The notes beneath the pieces were generated by a model, which was not told the DNA's origin, searched no databases, and saw nothing but the letters and a program-made list of their open reading frames with translations. Shown here one piece after another: positions 23,952-34,138 of a stretch of DNA of 64,000 nucleotides (the stretch's first letter is position 1; each line of letters begins with the position of its first letter). Both the position numbers and the translations under genes were made by a program. Location: NCBI GenBank assembly GCA_030340625.1, contig JAOPHQ010002846.1, positions 62,001 to 126,000 of the forward strand, in the 5' to 3' direction. This stretch comes from Merluccius polli (taxonomy: Eukaryota; Chordata; Actinopteri; Gadiformes; Merlucciidae).

Positions 23952-24064
23952 AAATCCATCCATGGCCCAGGAGTCCTGTGTGATCCTGCTGAAGGAGCTG
24001 TGGGCCAGCGGTAGGGTCTGCCTGAGCAGCAGCGTCAGCCGCGCCTCCTGGCTCTTGTACACTC
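23952..24064 (-). CDS. csmd3: csmd3 exon, membrane-proximal ectodomain part 2
   Basis: A 113-bp exon (phase 1 in, phase 0 out) encoding VYKSQEARLTLLLRQTLPLA, then HSSFSRITQDSWAMDGF. It matches the family layout, in which a segment ending in WALDG-like residues precedes the next exon. Donor ATTT|GTGAGT. The 3' splice site is odd: the AG is the end of an uninterrupted (CA)n run, so a CA microsatellite sits where the polypyrimidine tract should be. A second, longer CA/TG-type array lies about 35-255 nt past the donor. Confidence 0.87.
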
Positions 24065-24611
24065 CTGTGTGTGTGTGTGTGTGTGTGTGTGAACAACCAG
24101 GAAGGGAATACATCCAGGACACACATAACACACACACACACATAAAAACAACAAAAACACGGGGCACAGTGAGAGTGGGATCGAAGACAGTGAATAAATG
24201 AGAAATGGTAACAAGAGGAGAGGAGAGGAGTGGAGGGGAGGAGGGAGGGGGGGGGGGGTGATGGGGGAGGGGGGGGGGTGAGAGGAAGGCAGCAGAAATT
24301 GGATGAGAACAGGAAAGTGAATGAGAAGAAGGGAAAAGTAGCGAGGCAAGATTGAGTGAATGGAGAGGGAGGGTACAAGCAATAAGGTGGATAGATGAGA
24401 AGGCAAAGTGAGGAAGGGGAGGAGAGCCAGACCTTTTAAGGCGGCTGAGACTTTAATGTATCCGTCTTTAGAGCCAATAGTTAATTTCCGCTGATTGACT
24501 GATTGACACAAGGTGCCGTGCAAAATAAATGAACGTGCCAAACAGTGGAAGGACCGGAGCACGTTATTTTATGAAGGTTTTTTTCTCTTTTTCTTTTTTT
24601 TTCTTACTTAC
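24065..24611 (-). other. csmd3 intron with CA run at its 3' splice site
   Basis: The right exon's donor lies at 24612 and the left exon's acceptor AG at 24065-24066. Directly upstream of that AG in the transcript is a (CA)n run (plus 24067-24091). G-rich stretches at about 24220-24285. Confidence 0.7.
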
Positions 24612-24770
24612 CGGAAAGGAAAAACTCTGTGTTGCTGTCGGTTAGAGTCCCATTGACTTTGCCCGAGGTGGCGTTGAAGCTGGTGACGGTCAGGGTCATG
24701 GGCTGCTTCTGGCCCTTGTAGTCGTAGGATCCTTTCCATATGAAGTCTGGCGCGAACACGTCATCCGGGA
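24612..24770 (-). CDS. csmd3: csmd3 exon, membrane-proximal ectodomain part 1
   Basis: A 159-bp phase 1-1 exon encoding VPDDVFAPDFIWKGSYDYKG, KQPMTLTVTSF and a stretch with three Asn-rich sequons or near-sequons (NATS, NGTL) ending NTEFFLSG. The (V)PxDVFA...WKGxYxYxGKKQP pattern is a CSMD hallmark after the sushi run. Acceptor CTTCCAG before TCCCGG, donor TTCCG|GTAAGT. Likely a folded extracellular segment; no named domain recognised. Confidence 0.88.
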
Positions 24771-26273
24771 CTGGAAGGGGTTGAATTAAAAAATAGGGGA
24801 AACACTGCAGGTTACCGTTTGCTCATTTATTTTTACTCACTGGAACTGGAACAATCTACAGTTTTATCCCCAAGGACTCGTATTATGGACATTGTCACTG
24901 ATACATGCGGCTGTCTCCCCAAGTCTTGTCTGTCGGCTGCTTACTCTTGTCTCGTTCATGCTCTTGCTCTCTTGTTGCTGCTGTTGCAAACAGGCAGGCT
25001 GCTGCCTGCCTGTTTGTCTTACTGCTTGTGTGTGCTTCTCTTGTTCTGTCTGATGCTGCTGTACTGAATGCCATTTATGTCATGCTTATTGGGATTGTAT
25101 TTAAGAAGTGGGTGTGTTGGATATGTTTGGATGTGTGCTGCTGTCTTTTAACTTTTGACATTTATGTTTAGCCCCTACCTACTTCCCCCAAGAGGCTTTG
25201 CCTTTTGCCAGGCCGCCATTGCTAATAAGAATTTGTTCTTAATGACTTGCCAGTTTAAACAAAAAGAAAGAATAAATTAAAAAAATTAAAAAAAGAAAAA
25301 GTATATTGATGACTGTGTACGTCATATAGCCCTACTTTCCCATGTATAGGGTGAGTTGAATTATTTTTTCCCAATGTTGTCATCACAAAATATAAAGCTA
25401 ACAGAATATAACTTTACATGTTTAATTGAGTGATTATCCCGTATCTGTTATGATGTGTCACACAGATATATCAAACCCATATCCACAATCTATACATTTT
25501 CAATTATCATTTTTATTAACCTTCTGTGCCACTCATTCACTTTAGTTTGCACGTAGTGCTTTAAAAGGCTCCGCCCACACAGCGATGCTTGGTAATTACA
25601 TATATTTTTTCTAAATGCCCAACTGTTGATAAGGATCTTTTAATTATCTTTGCATGGGATTATGATGTTTAGATATTGCCTCATTGTGATCATAATTGAC
25701 AATCATAATTGATAATTTATTCTCTTTTGACCTCGGAGCCCCATAAACAGTAGAGCAATGGAAGTGGTTTGGTAACTTTGAATGGCCCCAGACTCCGATT
25801 GTCGCTGATGTGAGCGGCATGTCTTGTACTGCATTCGTTAATATAGTCATTTGCATAACCACACATATCCGCCTAAACAGCGAAGAAGCCGCCTCGAAAC
25901 GAACAGCGAGGCGACTGCGATGCCACACGAAGCACCGCAGAGCCTCCCCATGGCGGTCGGGAGCCAATTTGGCTTGGAGATGTTACCAACGTCTGAATAA
26001 AAACAAGCAGGCAATAAGGGTCTACAACTGGGTGGTGGTCACGCCGCGATGTGGCACCCGTGTTTAGCTTGCGCTAACAGCGAGCTAGGTGTAACACTCA
26101 GGTAGGAACGTGGCGCTCCACCTCACGACGTGAGGTAATTGGAGCGGGTGTGTAATGCCGGCCCATTATGTTGTTGCTGAGGGCGATAACAGGACCCAGG
26201 CTCCACAGCGGCGGTCCCGTTATTGCCAGTAAGGTGTGATGGGGAGTGAGCGACCGCTGTCCGCAGCGCTTAC
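24771..26273 (-). other. csmd3 intron with a LINE/SINE tail
   Basis: A repeat tail lies at 25170-25290; elsewhere nothing is recognised. Confidence 0.5.
25170..25290 (+). repeat. LINE/SINE-like 3' tail
   Basis: GCCTTTTGCCAGGCCGCCAT, then AATAAGAATTTGTTCTTAAT and GACTTGCCAGTTTAAAC with an A-rich end. This is a widespread fish retroposon tail as I recall it. The 5' extent is unclear (a Leu/Cys-rich stretch from 24900 may belong to it). Confidence 0.5.
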
Positions 26274-26339
26274 CGTTTATCTTGGGGCTCGCCGTGCCCG
26301 GTATCGGTTTGGCACTCTTCTCTTGCGACTTGGAGCCGG
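26274..26339 (-). CDS. csmd3: csmd3 exon, short linker after the sushi run
   Basis: A 66-bp phase 1-1 exon encoding a Ser/Lys/Pro-rich linker (AGSKSQEKSAKPIPGTASPKIN) with no cysteine. It joins the last sushi to the membrane-proximal region. Acceptor CCCACAG before CCGGCTCC, donor AAACG|GTAAGC. Being in-frame and domain-free, it could in principle be optional, but nothing in the sequence proves alternative splicing. Confidence 0.82.
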
Positions 26340-26656
26340 CTGTGGGAGGACGGACAAAAGTTAAGTCAGACACATACATTTTTTGGTGGGGAATATAGAA
26401 AGAACATGGACACGCAGCAACGGATAAACAACCCAAGGGCACAATCGTACAAATAAATACACATTCAACTTTTTAACACGCCGGCCACAGTTTCATGTGT
26501 CACCGAGCCACTGGCGACGGCACACCACACATTAAAAACTACAACAACAAACCATCAATATTGGCGCGCTGCACACAATAGAGTGCAAAGTGATTTTTAA
26601 TCAACTCTAGTGTTTGTGTGGTGGTATTATTGAGCAGCGGTGGAAGTGTGTGTGTG

Positions 26657-26934
26657 TTTTTTTTTTCTATGAATATATATATGAAAAGATGATTACAAAC
26701 ATGGGTTGGAGTACACTTTAACAAACAAAACCAGCAATAGAAGCTCTTTCCTCCTAAACATTCGCACTCATTTATATGGAAGTGGAAGTGAGTGATGTTT
26801 TTTTTTTTACTTTTCCGGCTCTATGCATATATATGAAAAGGTGATTAAAAACATGGCGCAGAGTACACTTTAACAAACAAAATAAACAAAAGAAGCTGTT
26901 TCCTAACCCTAAACATTCGCAACCATTTACATGG
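26657..26934. repeat. Imperfect 155-bp tandem duplication
   Basis: Copies at about 26657-26781 and 26797-26934 share a T run, ATATATGAAAAG, GAGTACACTTTAACAAAC and the CATTCGCA/CCATTTACATGG end. Confidence 0.8.
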
Positions 26935-26988
26935 CATTAGTTCGCTGACGTAGGTCGGCGAAGATGGCGACTGATACATTACAGCACT

Positions 26989-27025
<37 letters not shown>

Positions 27026-27339
27026 CCACTGACCAATTGTTCTGCTTCTTCAACCCTTTTAGAGGAACCCCACGCTTATATATACACATCACTCACTTGA
27101 ACGCCACGCTTCGTGTCGGGGTCCTGCATCACCCTGTCGGGGTTTATTTCGCAATAATGACAGGCTTGTTGTACATTATCCCGCTTTACATTACACGTTT
27201 ACTTACAAAACAAAATCAATCATTTGACTCAAAAAATGATTTTATTGGTTTAAAAAAGATTGTATTGCTTCCGCTTAAAAAAAACAAATGGAAATAACCG
27301 AATTGGAAATAGCATCTGTAGCAATAGCAGTTATGAGAA

Positions 27340-27615
27340 GTCATAGCAGTGGTCTGCTATTCAGAAACAACCAACCACATCCGACAGGCCAACACCCTGC
27401 CATCATTCAAACAGGCCCTCAAAACCCACCTCTCCAAGCAGGCGTTCAATAGTTAATCTCCTTCCCTCCTCTCCCGTCCCTCCCTTTTCATGTCTCCTCT
27501 ACTCCTCACTCATCTCTTGCATGTACCTTACATTTACCCTGTGTCTCTGCGTAAAGCGTCTTTGAGCACCTTGAAAAGCGCTATATAAATTTAATGTATT
27601 ATTATTATAATTAAC
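27340..27615 (+). mobile_element. LINE 3' end fragment
   Basis: Plus-strand reading has LPSFKQALKTHLSKQAFN and a stop, as at the end of L2/CR1-like ORF2. It is followed by a tail AGCGTCTTTGAGCACCTTGA, AAAGCGCTATATAAATTTAA and TATTATTATTAT. Confidence 0.7.
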
Positions 27616-27747
27616 AGACCATAGGATGCCGTAATTGACCAATCAGAATCAAGTATTCAACAAAGCCGTGTCATAAAGCCCATTAAAACACGCAATGTCA
27701 TCTCAGTTAAGCCAAGCCGGGGAGGGTGAGGAGGGTGAGGAGGGTGC

Positions 27748-27775
27748 GGGGGGGGGGCGGGGGGGGGGGGGGGGG
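27748..27775 (+). repeat. G tract next to the exon donor
   Basis: G10 C G17, starting five bases from the donor GT of the exon ending at 27781; C-rich in the transcript. Confidence 0.9.
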
Positions 27776-27780
27776 TTTAC

Positions 27781-27960
27781 CTCTGCAGACGGGCACCTTG
27801 CCGGTCCAGCTGCCGTCGGAGCGGCAGACGCGGTGCTCCGAGCCGCCCGACAGGAAGTAGCCGGGCTGGCAGGCGTACACCAGGGTGTAGCCGTAGGACG
27901 GCAGATCCAGACCCACCACGTCGGCGCTGGCCGGGCTGCGCGGCTGCTTGCATGAGTGGG
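27781..27960 (-). CDS. csmd3: csmd3 exon, last sushi domain
   Basis: A 180-bp phase 1-1 exon encoding HSCKQPRSPASADV, GYTLVYAC, GGSEHRVC, the Trp in DGSWTGKVP and VC. The GYTLVY...GGSEHR pattern is what I recall for the last sushi of CSMD proteins, so this is the membrane-proximal end of the sushi run. Acceptor ACCACAG before CCCACTC, donor CAGAG|GTAAAC. An almost pure C tract in the transcript (G run 27748-27775 on plus) starts five nucleotides past the donor. Confidence 0.92.
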
Positions 27961-27996
27961 CTGTGGTGGTACAGTGGGGGAGAGAGGTAGTATGTA

Positions 27997-28030
<34 letters not shown>

Positions 28031-28503
28031 GGACAGACAGACAGACACAGAAAGACAGACAGACGGAGACACCAAAAAACATTTACATACTTTTGTTTCC
28101 AAAGTGTTTTCTTACACAAAATACATGAACATGAAACGGCGAAAAATGGTTTACCGTGTCAGTTGCAGTTGCGCAGCGTATGTGTATATACTACTTTTAA
28201 ACAGAGGCCGCAATTGCACAGAGCAGTAAAAATGACAAATACACTAAAATACACAAAAACACAAATAACACATTTCTATCACACGCAACAGCCGACGTCA
28301 ATAGCTCCCAATTCTGCTACAATAAGAGCTGGGATCACAGATCCATACCAAAGAGCTCACATCAAACGGTGGGCCCAAGCGAACTGTGTTGCAACGTGTG
28401 CATTCTGATAAGAGGGGCTGGGAATGAATGGCGTGGAGGCAGACAGGAGCACTAAAAGCTCCCACAGTAACAACAACAGCAGCAGCAGCAGGCGTAGGCA
28501 TTA

Positions 28504-28557
28504 AGACCAGGCTTTAAGTCCAGGCTTTAAGACCAGTCTTTAAGACCAGGCTTTAAG
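28504..28557 (+). repeat. 15-bp minisatellite, about four units
   Basis: GACCAGGCTTTAAGT-type unit repeated with small changes. Confidence 0.85.
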
Positions 28558-28649
28558 AGCCAGATGTGGGAGTGGGAAGGAGAGAGACAGAGGAATACAA
28601 AATCTACATGCACAGGGGAGCTAAGATGGGATAAGAGGAAAACATGATG

Positions 28650-28760
28650 GTCGAGTTCAAGTTCAGGTTCTTTATTTACCGAATGCACAACAAAACAGGC
28701 AGTAGCAGTCACTGCTGGCAATGAAATGCTTGCGTACCAAACTCTCCTCAACCATACAGG
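28650..28760. repeat. Retroposon-like fragment
   Basis: TTCTTTATTTACCGAATGCA, then GGCAATGAAATGCTTGCGTA: resembles fish LINE/SINE 3' sequence read in reverse. Low certainty. Confidence 0.35.
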
Positions 28761-29204
28761 TAAGCAAGATAACCAAGTAAAGTTAAACATGTAATAAAGT
28801 ATCTGTAGGAACCAGAAGCTTGCTTTCTGCTACTCGAACATGTATATGGAATGGAAAAAAAGAGTTCTCTATAAAATAGAGAAAAGGAAGCATGCCGAAA
28901 CATTCATATTCAGAGGCAGACTATGGTTTCCATTATGCACATTATTCATATCCTGATTGCCTATAGAAAAATATGAACTTTATTCACTTTCTAAAGTATT
29001 TTAATTAGAAAACTGTCCAATAAGAACTCATGTGAGGGACAGGAGTTGTATACATGCAGAGAGTCTGCGGAGTCTGGCAGTGGACATCAGAGTCACAGCG
29101 TGTCATGACAAGTAACATGCGAAGCACACGTGTGTACACGCGCTCCTGGTCTCTAGGAGCGCCACCGCCCTCTCCTTCAAGGTTATTGGGTGTGGAACTG
29201 TGCT

Positions 29205-29206
29205 CA

Positions 29207-29250
<44 letters not shown>

Positions 29251-29335
29251 GCGCATGTACGTGCACACGCGCACGAACACAAGGCATGAGCACACCTACG
29301 AGGCATGCGCACGCACAAACACGCACGCACGTACA

Positions 29336-29378
<43 letters not shown>
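29205..29378 (+). repeat. CA-rich compound array
   Basis: Two pure CA runs (about 29210-29248 and 29341-29377) with a CACG/CATG-rich middle. Confidence 0.9.
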
Positions 29379-29380
<2 letters not shown>

Positions 29381-29855
29381 GTCTCGTGAACGCCTTTCTA
29401 AAGATCCAAAACATAATTTCTTTCAGTAGAAAAATTTAATAAAATACTAAATACAAAATAATAAAGAAGTACATAACAACGGAGTGGTGTATGTGAAGGG
29501 TTAAGGTGTGGTTTATGTGTCCGTCTGTAGAATAACGCTGTATTTTTATGGATCTCAGCAAGGGACAGGGAAGGTAATGGTGATACCTGTGTTCTATGTG
29601 AACACAGATCTAGAAAATATACCACACACAAACACACACACACACACACACACTTTTTAGTTCAGCCACCCCGACCTTGGATGAATCCCTAGTCCTGGCT
29701 TGTTCCTCTCCTCCACGTCTGGCTAATGGCATTAAGAGCCCATGAAAGGCCACTGTAGCGCAGCGGTGACTCACCTGCTAGCCTGCCTGCCACTCTGAGA
29801 GCATCCAACTCACTCACCACCTGCGCATTGACCCTCAGTTGTTCTCTCACTGAAG

Positions 29856-29858
<3 letters not shown>

Positions 29859-29910
<52 letters not shown>

Positions 29911-30027
29911 CGTGCGTGCACACACAGATGCACACACACAGACACATGCACGTGCACACAAGCACACACACACAGATGCACACGCACACATACACACCCA
30001 CGCACACAAACATGCACACACACACAG

Positions 30028-30061
<34 letters not shown>

Positions 30062-30114
30062 CCACACACACGCACACACAGACACACGCACAGACACACA
30101 CACACACACACACA
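29859..30114 (+). repeat. Long CA-rich compound array
   Basis: About 255 bp: (CA)n, then CACAGATG/CACACAGG variants, then (CA)n again. Confidence 0.9.
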
Positions 30115-30975
30115 GCTACTTCACAGTGCAGTATCTTCTCACCTCATCTAGCTCTTTGATTCGTACACTTTTCACAAGTCATTCATTAACTTAATTTCCG
30201 CTATAAACGATAGGTTGTTTAATTAGGCTAAGCACACTCGCTGACGCTCGCACATGAACAGGCCTCAACTTGTCAACTGGAGGTTGGTGTTTTGGCAACA
30301 CGGTGCTAAAAGCCTTCGGTCCCTGGGTAATTATTTTATAATGTTAAAAGCCTGCCGTTAAAACTGCGTGCCATCAAGGAGCGCATATTCAGGCGGCGTT
30401 TTGTATTCAACATTTCAAAGCACAAAGACATGTTTAGCCAGCACAACGACTACGACTAAACTTAATAGAGAGTGGTTAAAAATGTGTCATTATAATCCTA
30501 ATAAGGCCTGAAATCTGTGTGTTTTCTTTTAAAACACCCATTAGGCATCTGGATGAAATGAACGCATAACAATGTGACAACTGTTCAAATTCCCGATAAA
30601 ATAAAAACAATTTTGCATCCAGACACTAAACGTTCCTCCTCCTGTGAGCTACATTTAGTGTGCGCGCGTGTGTGAGTGTGCGTGTGTGCATCAGTGCGTG
30701 TGCGTGTGTGCATGCATCTGTGTGTATGCATCTGTGCGTGTGTGAGTGTGCATCAGTGCGTGCGTGTGTGCATGCATCTGTGTGTATGTGCGTGTGTGAG
30801 AGATAGACCGGGGCTGTAAAAGGTGGCTTGAGTGACGCTTCAGGTGAGGTGTGTGCAGTAAAACACGTACAGTAAAAAAAACAAGGTAGTCCAGTAACCT
30901 TCTGCTGACTCACGGCATCGCAACATCTACTCTGCAGTTTAACCCCGCTGGCAGCTCTGTCTCCTTTATAATAAA

Positions 30976-30978
<3 letters not shown>

Positions 30979-31045
<67 letters not shown>
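30979..31045. repeat. (TA)n microsatellite
   Basis: About 33 uninterrupted TA units. Confidence 0.95.
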
Positions 31046-31049
<4 letters not shown>

Positions 31050-32494
31050 TGCTTTCTTATCATGCTGTAGGGCTTGTACATTGCGCCACATTGTCACATC
31101 GCAATGACCGCCTCCATTTTGGAAGCGTAGGAGCGCTGGAATGAAAGTTATTATGTTGGTAGTATTGTGTTTTTTTTTTGGTCATTGTTTAGTAATTCAC
31201 CGTGAAATGATTTGTCATTATGGGGAGACATTGTTGTGTTTGAAACTGCCGCAGCGTTTCCCATGCGAGACGTGGGAAAACAACATTTTCATTAGTTGGG
31301 TTGGATACGGTATATTTAGGTTGATTTAGGATTTTATAGTACTACAACTCTCTTGAGTCCTCTCAATATGGTGGAGTATCACCAACAAAAAAATCCCATA
31401 ACACACTCTGATACAAATCCCGTACAAGCCCTATACCGCATACTTTCTAGAAAGCACAAAAATAAATACAAATACAAAAGAAAGCTCATTCTTCGATGAG
31501 ATTTCTACTCCGTGGGAGCACTGTTGATTCAGGCGGCGAACGGGCGGCGGTAAAAAAAAAAAAGGAGCAGTTGGTGTGTTTACTGGCTGGCACCTATAAC
31601 GCCGTTTCGGAAAATAACTGGCCGTATTATTCATGAGGACCTCTCAAATGCAATCTGTGTTTACGTTGCATGACGCCAAAGATAATGAATACATGTTGTG
31701 TATAGGGAAGAAGAAAGGGAAAACAGGCATTAAACACAACAGCGATGAACCGAGAGAGGAGAACCACCCAATCAAACTTGAGCATGGAGCTCACACTAGC
31801 TGTGTTTCAAATGACAAGCACTGTGTCTGGTGCCGCTGGGAGAGTTGTGAAGCGACGCTGCAGGGAATGACATTCTCCATCTATCATCTCTCAAGTGTCT
31901 GAGGAAGACATGTAAGGTCAAACGCCCGTTTTACCAGTCCGTGTCCATTTACAGCTCAGACAATACTCCTGAGGTTTTGCGTCTCCCCACAAGTGTTTGT
32001 ATCCGTGAGTATTTGGAGTCATGTCGCCACAGAACGCGACGGGAATACCTCAGCAGCCTGGCACAGACGGCGGCGAGGAAACCAGGCTGGCCCCTGGCGT
32101 GCCGCGGCCGCCTAAAATACACTGGCGAGAACTTGTCGGTGAATTCTAATTTTCCTCACTGCGCTAATTTCAATATCCCCCCGAAAACAGAAAACAAACA
32201 AGCACACACACACACACACACACACAAACAGCGGGTAGAGGACACAGGAAAAGGAGAATGGCAGCTGCATGTGACGTGCGCTCGTCACGCCAGGGTTTAC
32301 GTGTTGTGTGGAAGAATACTGGGTCGGCGCAACATGCTTCCTGCTGTGACCGTCGCTGGCAAGGACCTTTTACAATTGTTCATGTCAACTATATCTATAT
32401 GTCTATAAATGAAAATAAAAAAACACAACAGCCCCGGGGCGCCCTGCTGAAAATGCACCGCGTGCGGTGGCTGCGGAGCCCCTTTCCGTCCATT

Positions 32495-32523
32495 AGCGCC
32501 CCCTCAAAAGTTGAGGGGGCGCT
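32495..32523. other. GC-rich 13-bp hairpin
   Basis: Perfect arms AGCGCCCCCTCAA and TTGAGGGGGCGCT with a 3-nt loop, in an intron. No role assigned. Confidence 0.8.
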
Positions 32524-32896
32524 TATCAGATGTGACGCTGGCGGCAAAAGTCTAAAGGTTTGTTATATTTGATACCGTTTTCGATGGTTGTGTGTCTTCA
32601 CGTCAACATGTTACGTTGCCGGGGGCGATGAGCAGCGCTACAGCGGCACATGGTAACTTTGGTGATTTCATCCATTAGATCGATTGTATCCCGTTGAAGT
32701 GTAACAGTGTCCATGTAATCCCCTTTGAGCTCTTCCTGAAACGCTAAGCAGCCGTGAGTTTCACACTTTAGACTGAGTTTAAATGGTAGCCAATGTCAAT
32801 GTTCAATCTACATGAAAGGAATCTGAGAGGATTCTAATCCCTACAATGAACCCGGGGCACGACACTCACAGTGTGTGTGTACTCTCACATGCACGC

Positions 32897-33045
32897 GCTC
32901 ACACACACACACACACACACACACACAAAGTTGGAGAGACAGCAGCCAAATATGCAGCAACTTAGCCAAACACAATAATACACATAAACACACACACACA
33001 CACACAAATGCACACAGGCATGCACACACAGGCATACCCACAGAG

Positions 33046-33079
<34 letters not shown>
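32897..33079 (+). repeat. CA-rich compound array
   Basis: CA runs at about 32900-32927, 32990-33005 and 33047-33079 with CACAGGCA spacers. Confidence 0.85.
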
Positions 33080-33081
<2 letters not shown>

Positions 33082-33452
33082 GGCGCAGTGCTTGAGGGAT
33101 CAGGCGGACTGTGAAGGCTAGGTATTAGTGTTTCTGCCTGCTCAGCACTAGGAAACTCTGCCGGGTATTACATCCTGTGTCTGGATAAGGAACCGAGCTG
33201 TACTAAATATCATTTGCATTCCCTCCAGTGCACCGCACCAGTTTGTTGTATGCGAAGCAGCCACAACAAAACCACAAGCACAAGCACATGTCCCTCCCCC
33301 TCCCTGAAATTACCCCGCCGCTTTCCCCATAGGAAAACAATGGAGTGGGTCGCGCATGGTGGCTGACCGGGACTCAAGTGAACATGACTTAAGGCATACC
33401 ATTTTTTCTTCTGATTAAAATCCAATACATGTTGATATCATCACACACACAC

Positions 33453-33458
<6 letters not shown>

Positions 33459-33513
<55 letters not shown>
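33459..33513. repeat. (TA)n microsatellite
   Basis: About 27 uninterrupted TA units. Confidence 0.95.
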
Positions 33514-33516
<3 letters not shown>

Positions 33517-33681
33517 ACAAAAAAATTAAACCAACAAAGCTGTCTGTGTGCCCCCTGTGTGCCCACTATGTCTGCCCACCACTCAAGCAGATGGATTAAA
33601 AGGGCAGAGGGAAACATTTCCCTGGAGGGCCACCAACTAAGATGATCCATCCATCCTTAACTCAGGGGGTGTACAAACACT

Positions 33682-33752
33682 AGCTGCTCTGCTGGAGACG
33701 GGTCCCTTGCCAGGTCGAACCCGGCCAGGGACCCGTCTCCAGCAGAGCAGCT
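33682..33752. other. Perfect 26-bp inverted repeat with 19-nt loop
   Basis: Arms 33682-33707 (AGCTGCTCTGCTGGAGACGG then GTCCCT) and 33727-33752 are exact reverse complements. The hairpin lies about 205 bp past the donor of the split-sushi exon and is transcribed within the csmd3 intron. Confidence 0.9.
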
Positions 33753-33787
33753 GAAGGTGACCACGATGATGGCATGGTGTGTGTGTG

Positions 33788-33790
33788 GGA

Positions 33791-33828
<38 letters not shown>

Positions 33829-33876
33829 CACTGACAGAGTGAGGGGCCATTAGAGAGAGAGAGAGAGAGAGAGGTT
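33788..33876 (+). repeat. GA-rich array
   Basis: Two GA runs separated by ACACTGACAGAGTGAGGGGC. Confidence 0.85.
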
Positions 33877-33957
33877 GTAAGAGAGCAGGTGAGAGAGTGA
33901 GCACAAGGGACCGTGAGAGTGGGAGGTTGTGAGAGAGAGGGGGTTAGTAGTACTTAC

Positions 33958-34069
33958 GGATACATGTAGGTTGTGTACCGCTCCAGGTGAGTTCTGTTAG
34001 ACACAGTCTGGTGGTGGAGCCCTGCAACAGGTGGCCCTGTTGACACTGGAACTCCACCCTGCTGCCCAC
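33958..34069 (-). CDS. csmd3: csmd3 exon, second half of a split sushi domain
   Basis: A 112-bp exon (phase 0 in, phase 1 out) encoding VGSRVEFQCQQGHLLQGS, TTRLCLTELTWSG and TQPTCI: cysteines two to four and the conserved Trp. Donor ATCC|GTAAGT; acceptor TTGAGCAG before GTGGGC. The acceptor lacks a normal polypyrimidine tract. It is preceded by about 60 nt of (UG)n/(GCGU)n in the transcript, a setting in which TDP-43-type UG-binding proteins are known to suppress exon use in other genes. Because 112 is not a multiple of three, skipping would shift the frame and break the sushi. Confidence 0.9.
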
Positions 34070-34078
34070 CTGCTCAAC

Positions 34079-34095
34079 GCACACACGCACGCACG

Positions 34096-34137
<42 letters not shown>
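34079..34137 (-). repeat. UG/GCGU repeat next to a 3' splice site
   Basis: In the transcript the run reads (UG)n then (GCGU)n, ending about 10 nt before the acceptor of the 33958-34069 exon. Confidence 0.9.

Positions 34138-34138
<1 letters not shown>

Larger units (their letters stand above)
26340..27780 (-). other. csmd3 intron with duplication and LINE end
   Basis: Contains an imperfect tandem duplication (26657-26934), a CA run (26990-27024), a LINE 3' end (27340-27615) and a G run next to the donor at 27748-27775. Confidence 0.6.
27961..33957 (-). other. csmd3 intron, SSR-rich
   Basis: Holds a 15-bp minisatellite (28504-28557), a retroposon-like piece (28650-28760), large CA arrays (29205-29378, 29859-30114), TA arrays (30979-31045, 33459-33513), a GC hairpin (32495-32523) and a perfect hairpin (33682-33752). 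No second gene recognised. Confidence 0.6.

Noticed and set aside
23611..24167. Several overlapping open frames made of Thr-His, Cys-Val or Ser-Leu repeats
   Set aside because: They are translations of GT/CA or GA microsatellites; the same applies to the frames at 29689-30194, 38171-38633, 47084-47373, 51103-51459 and 51721-52057.
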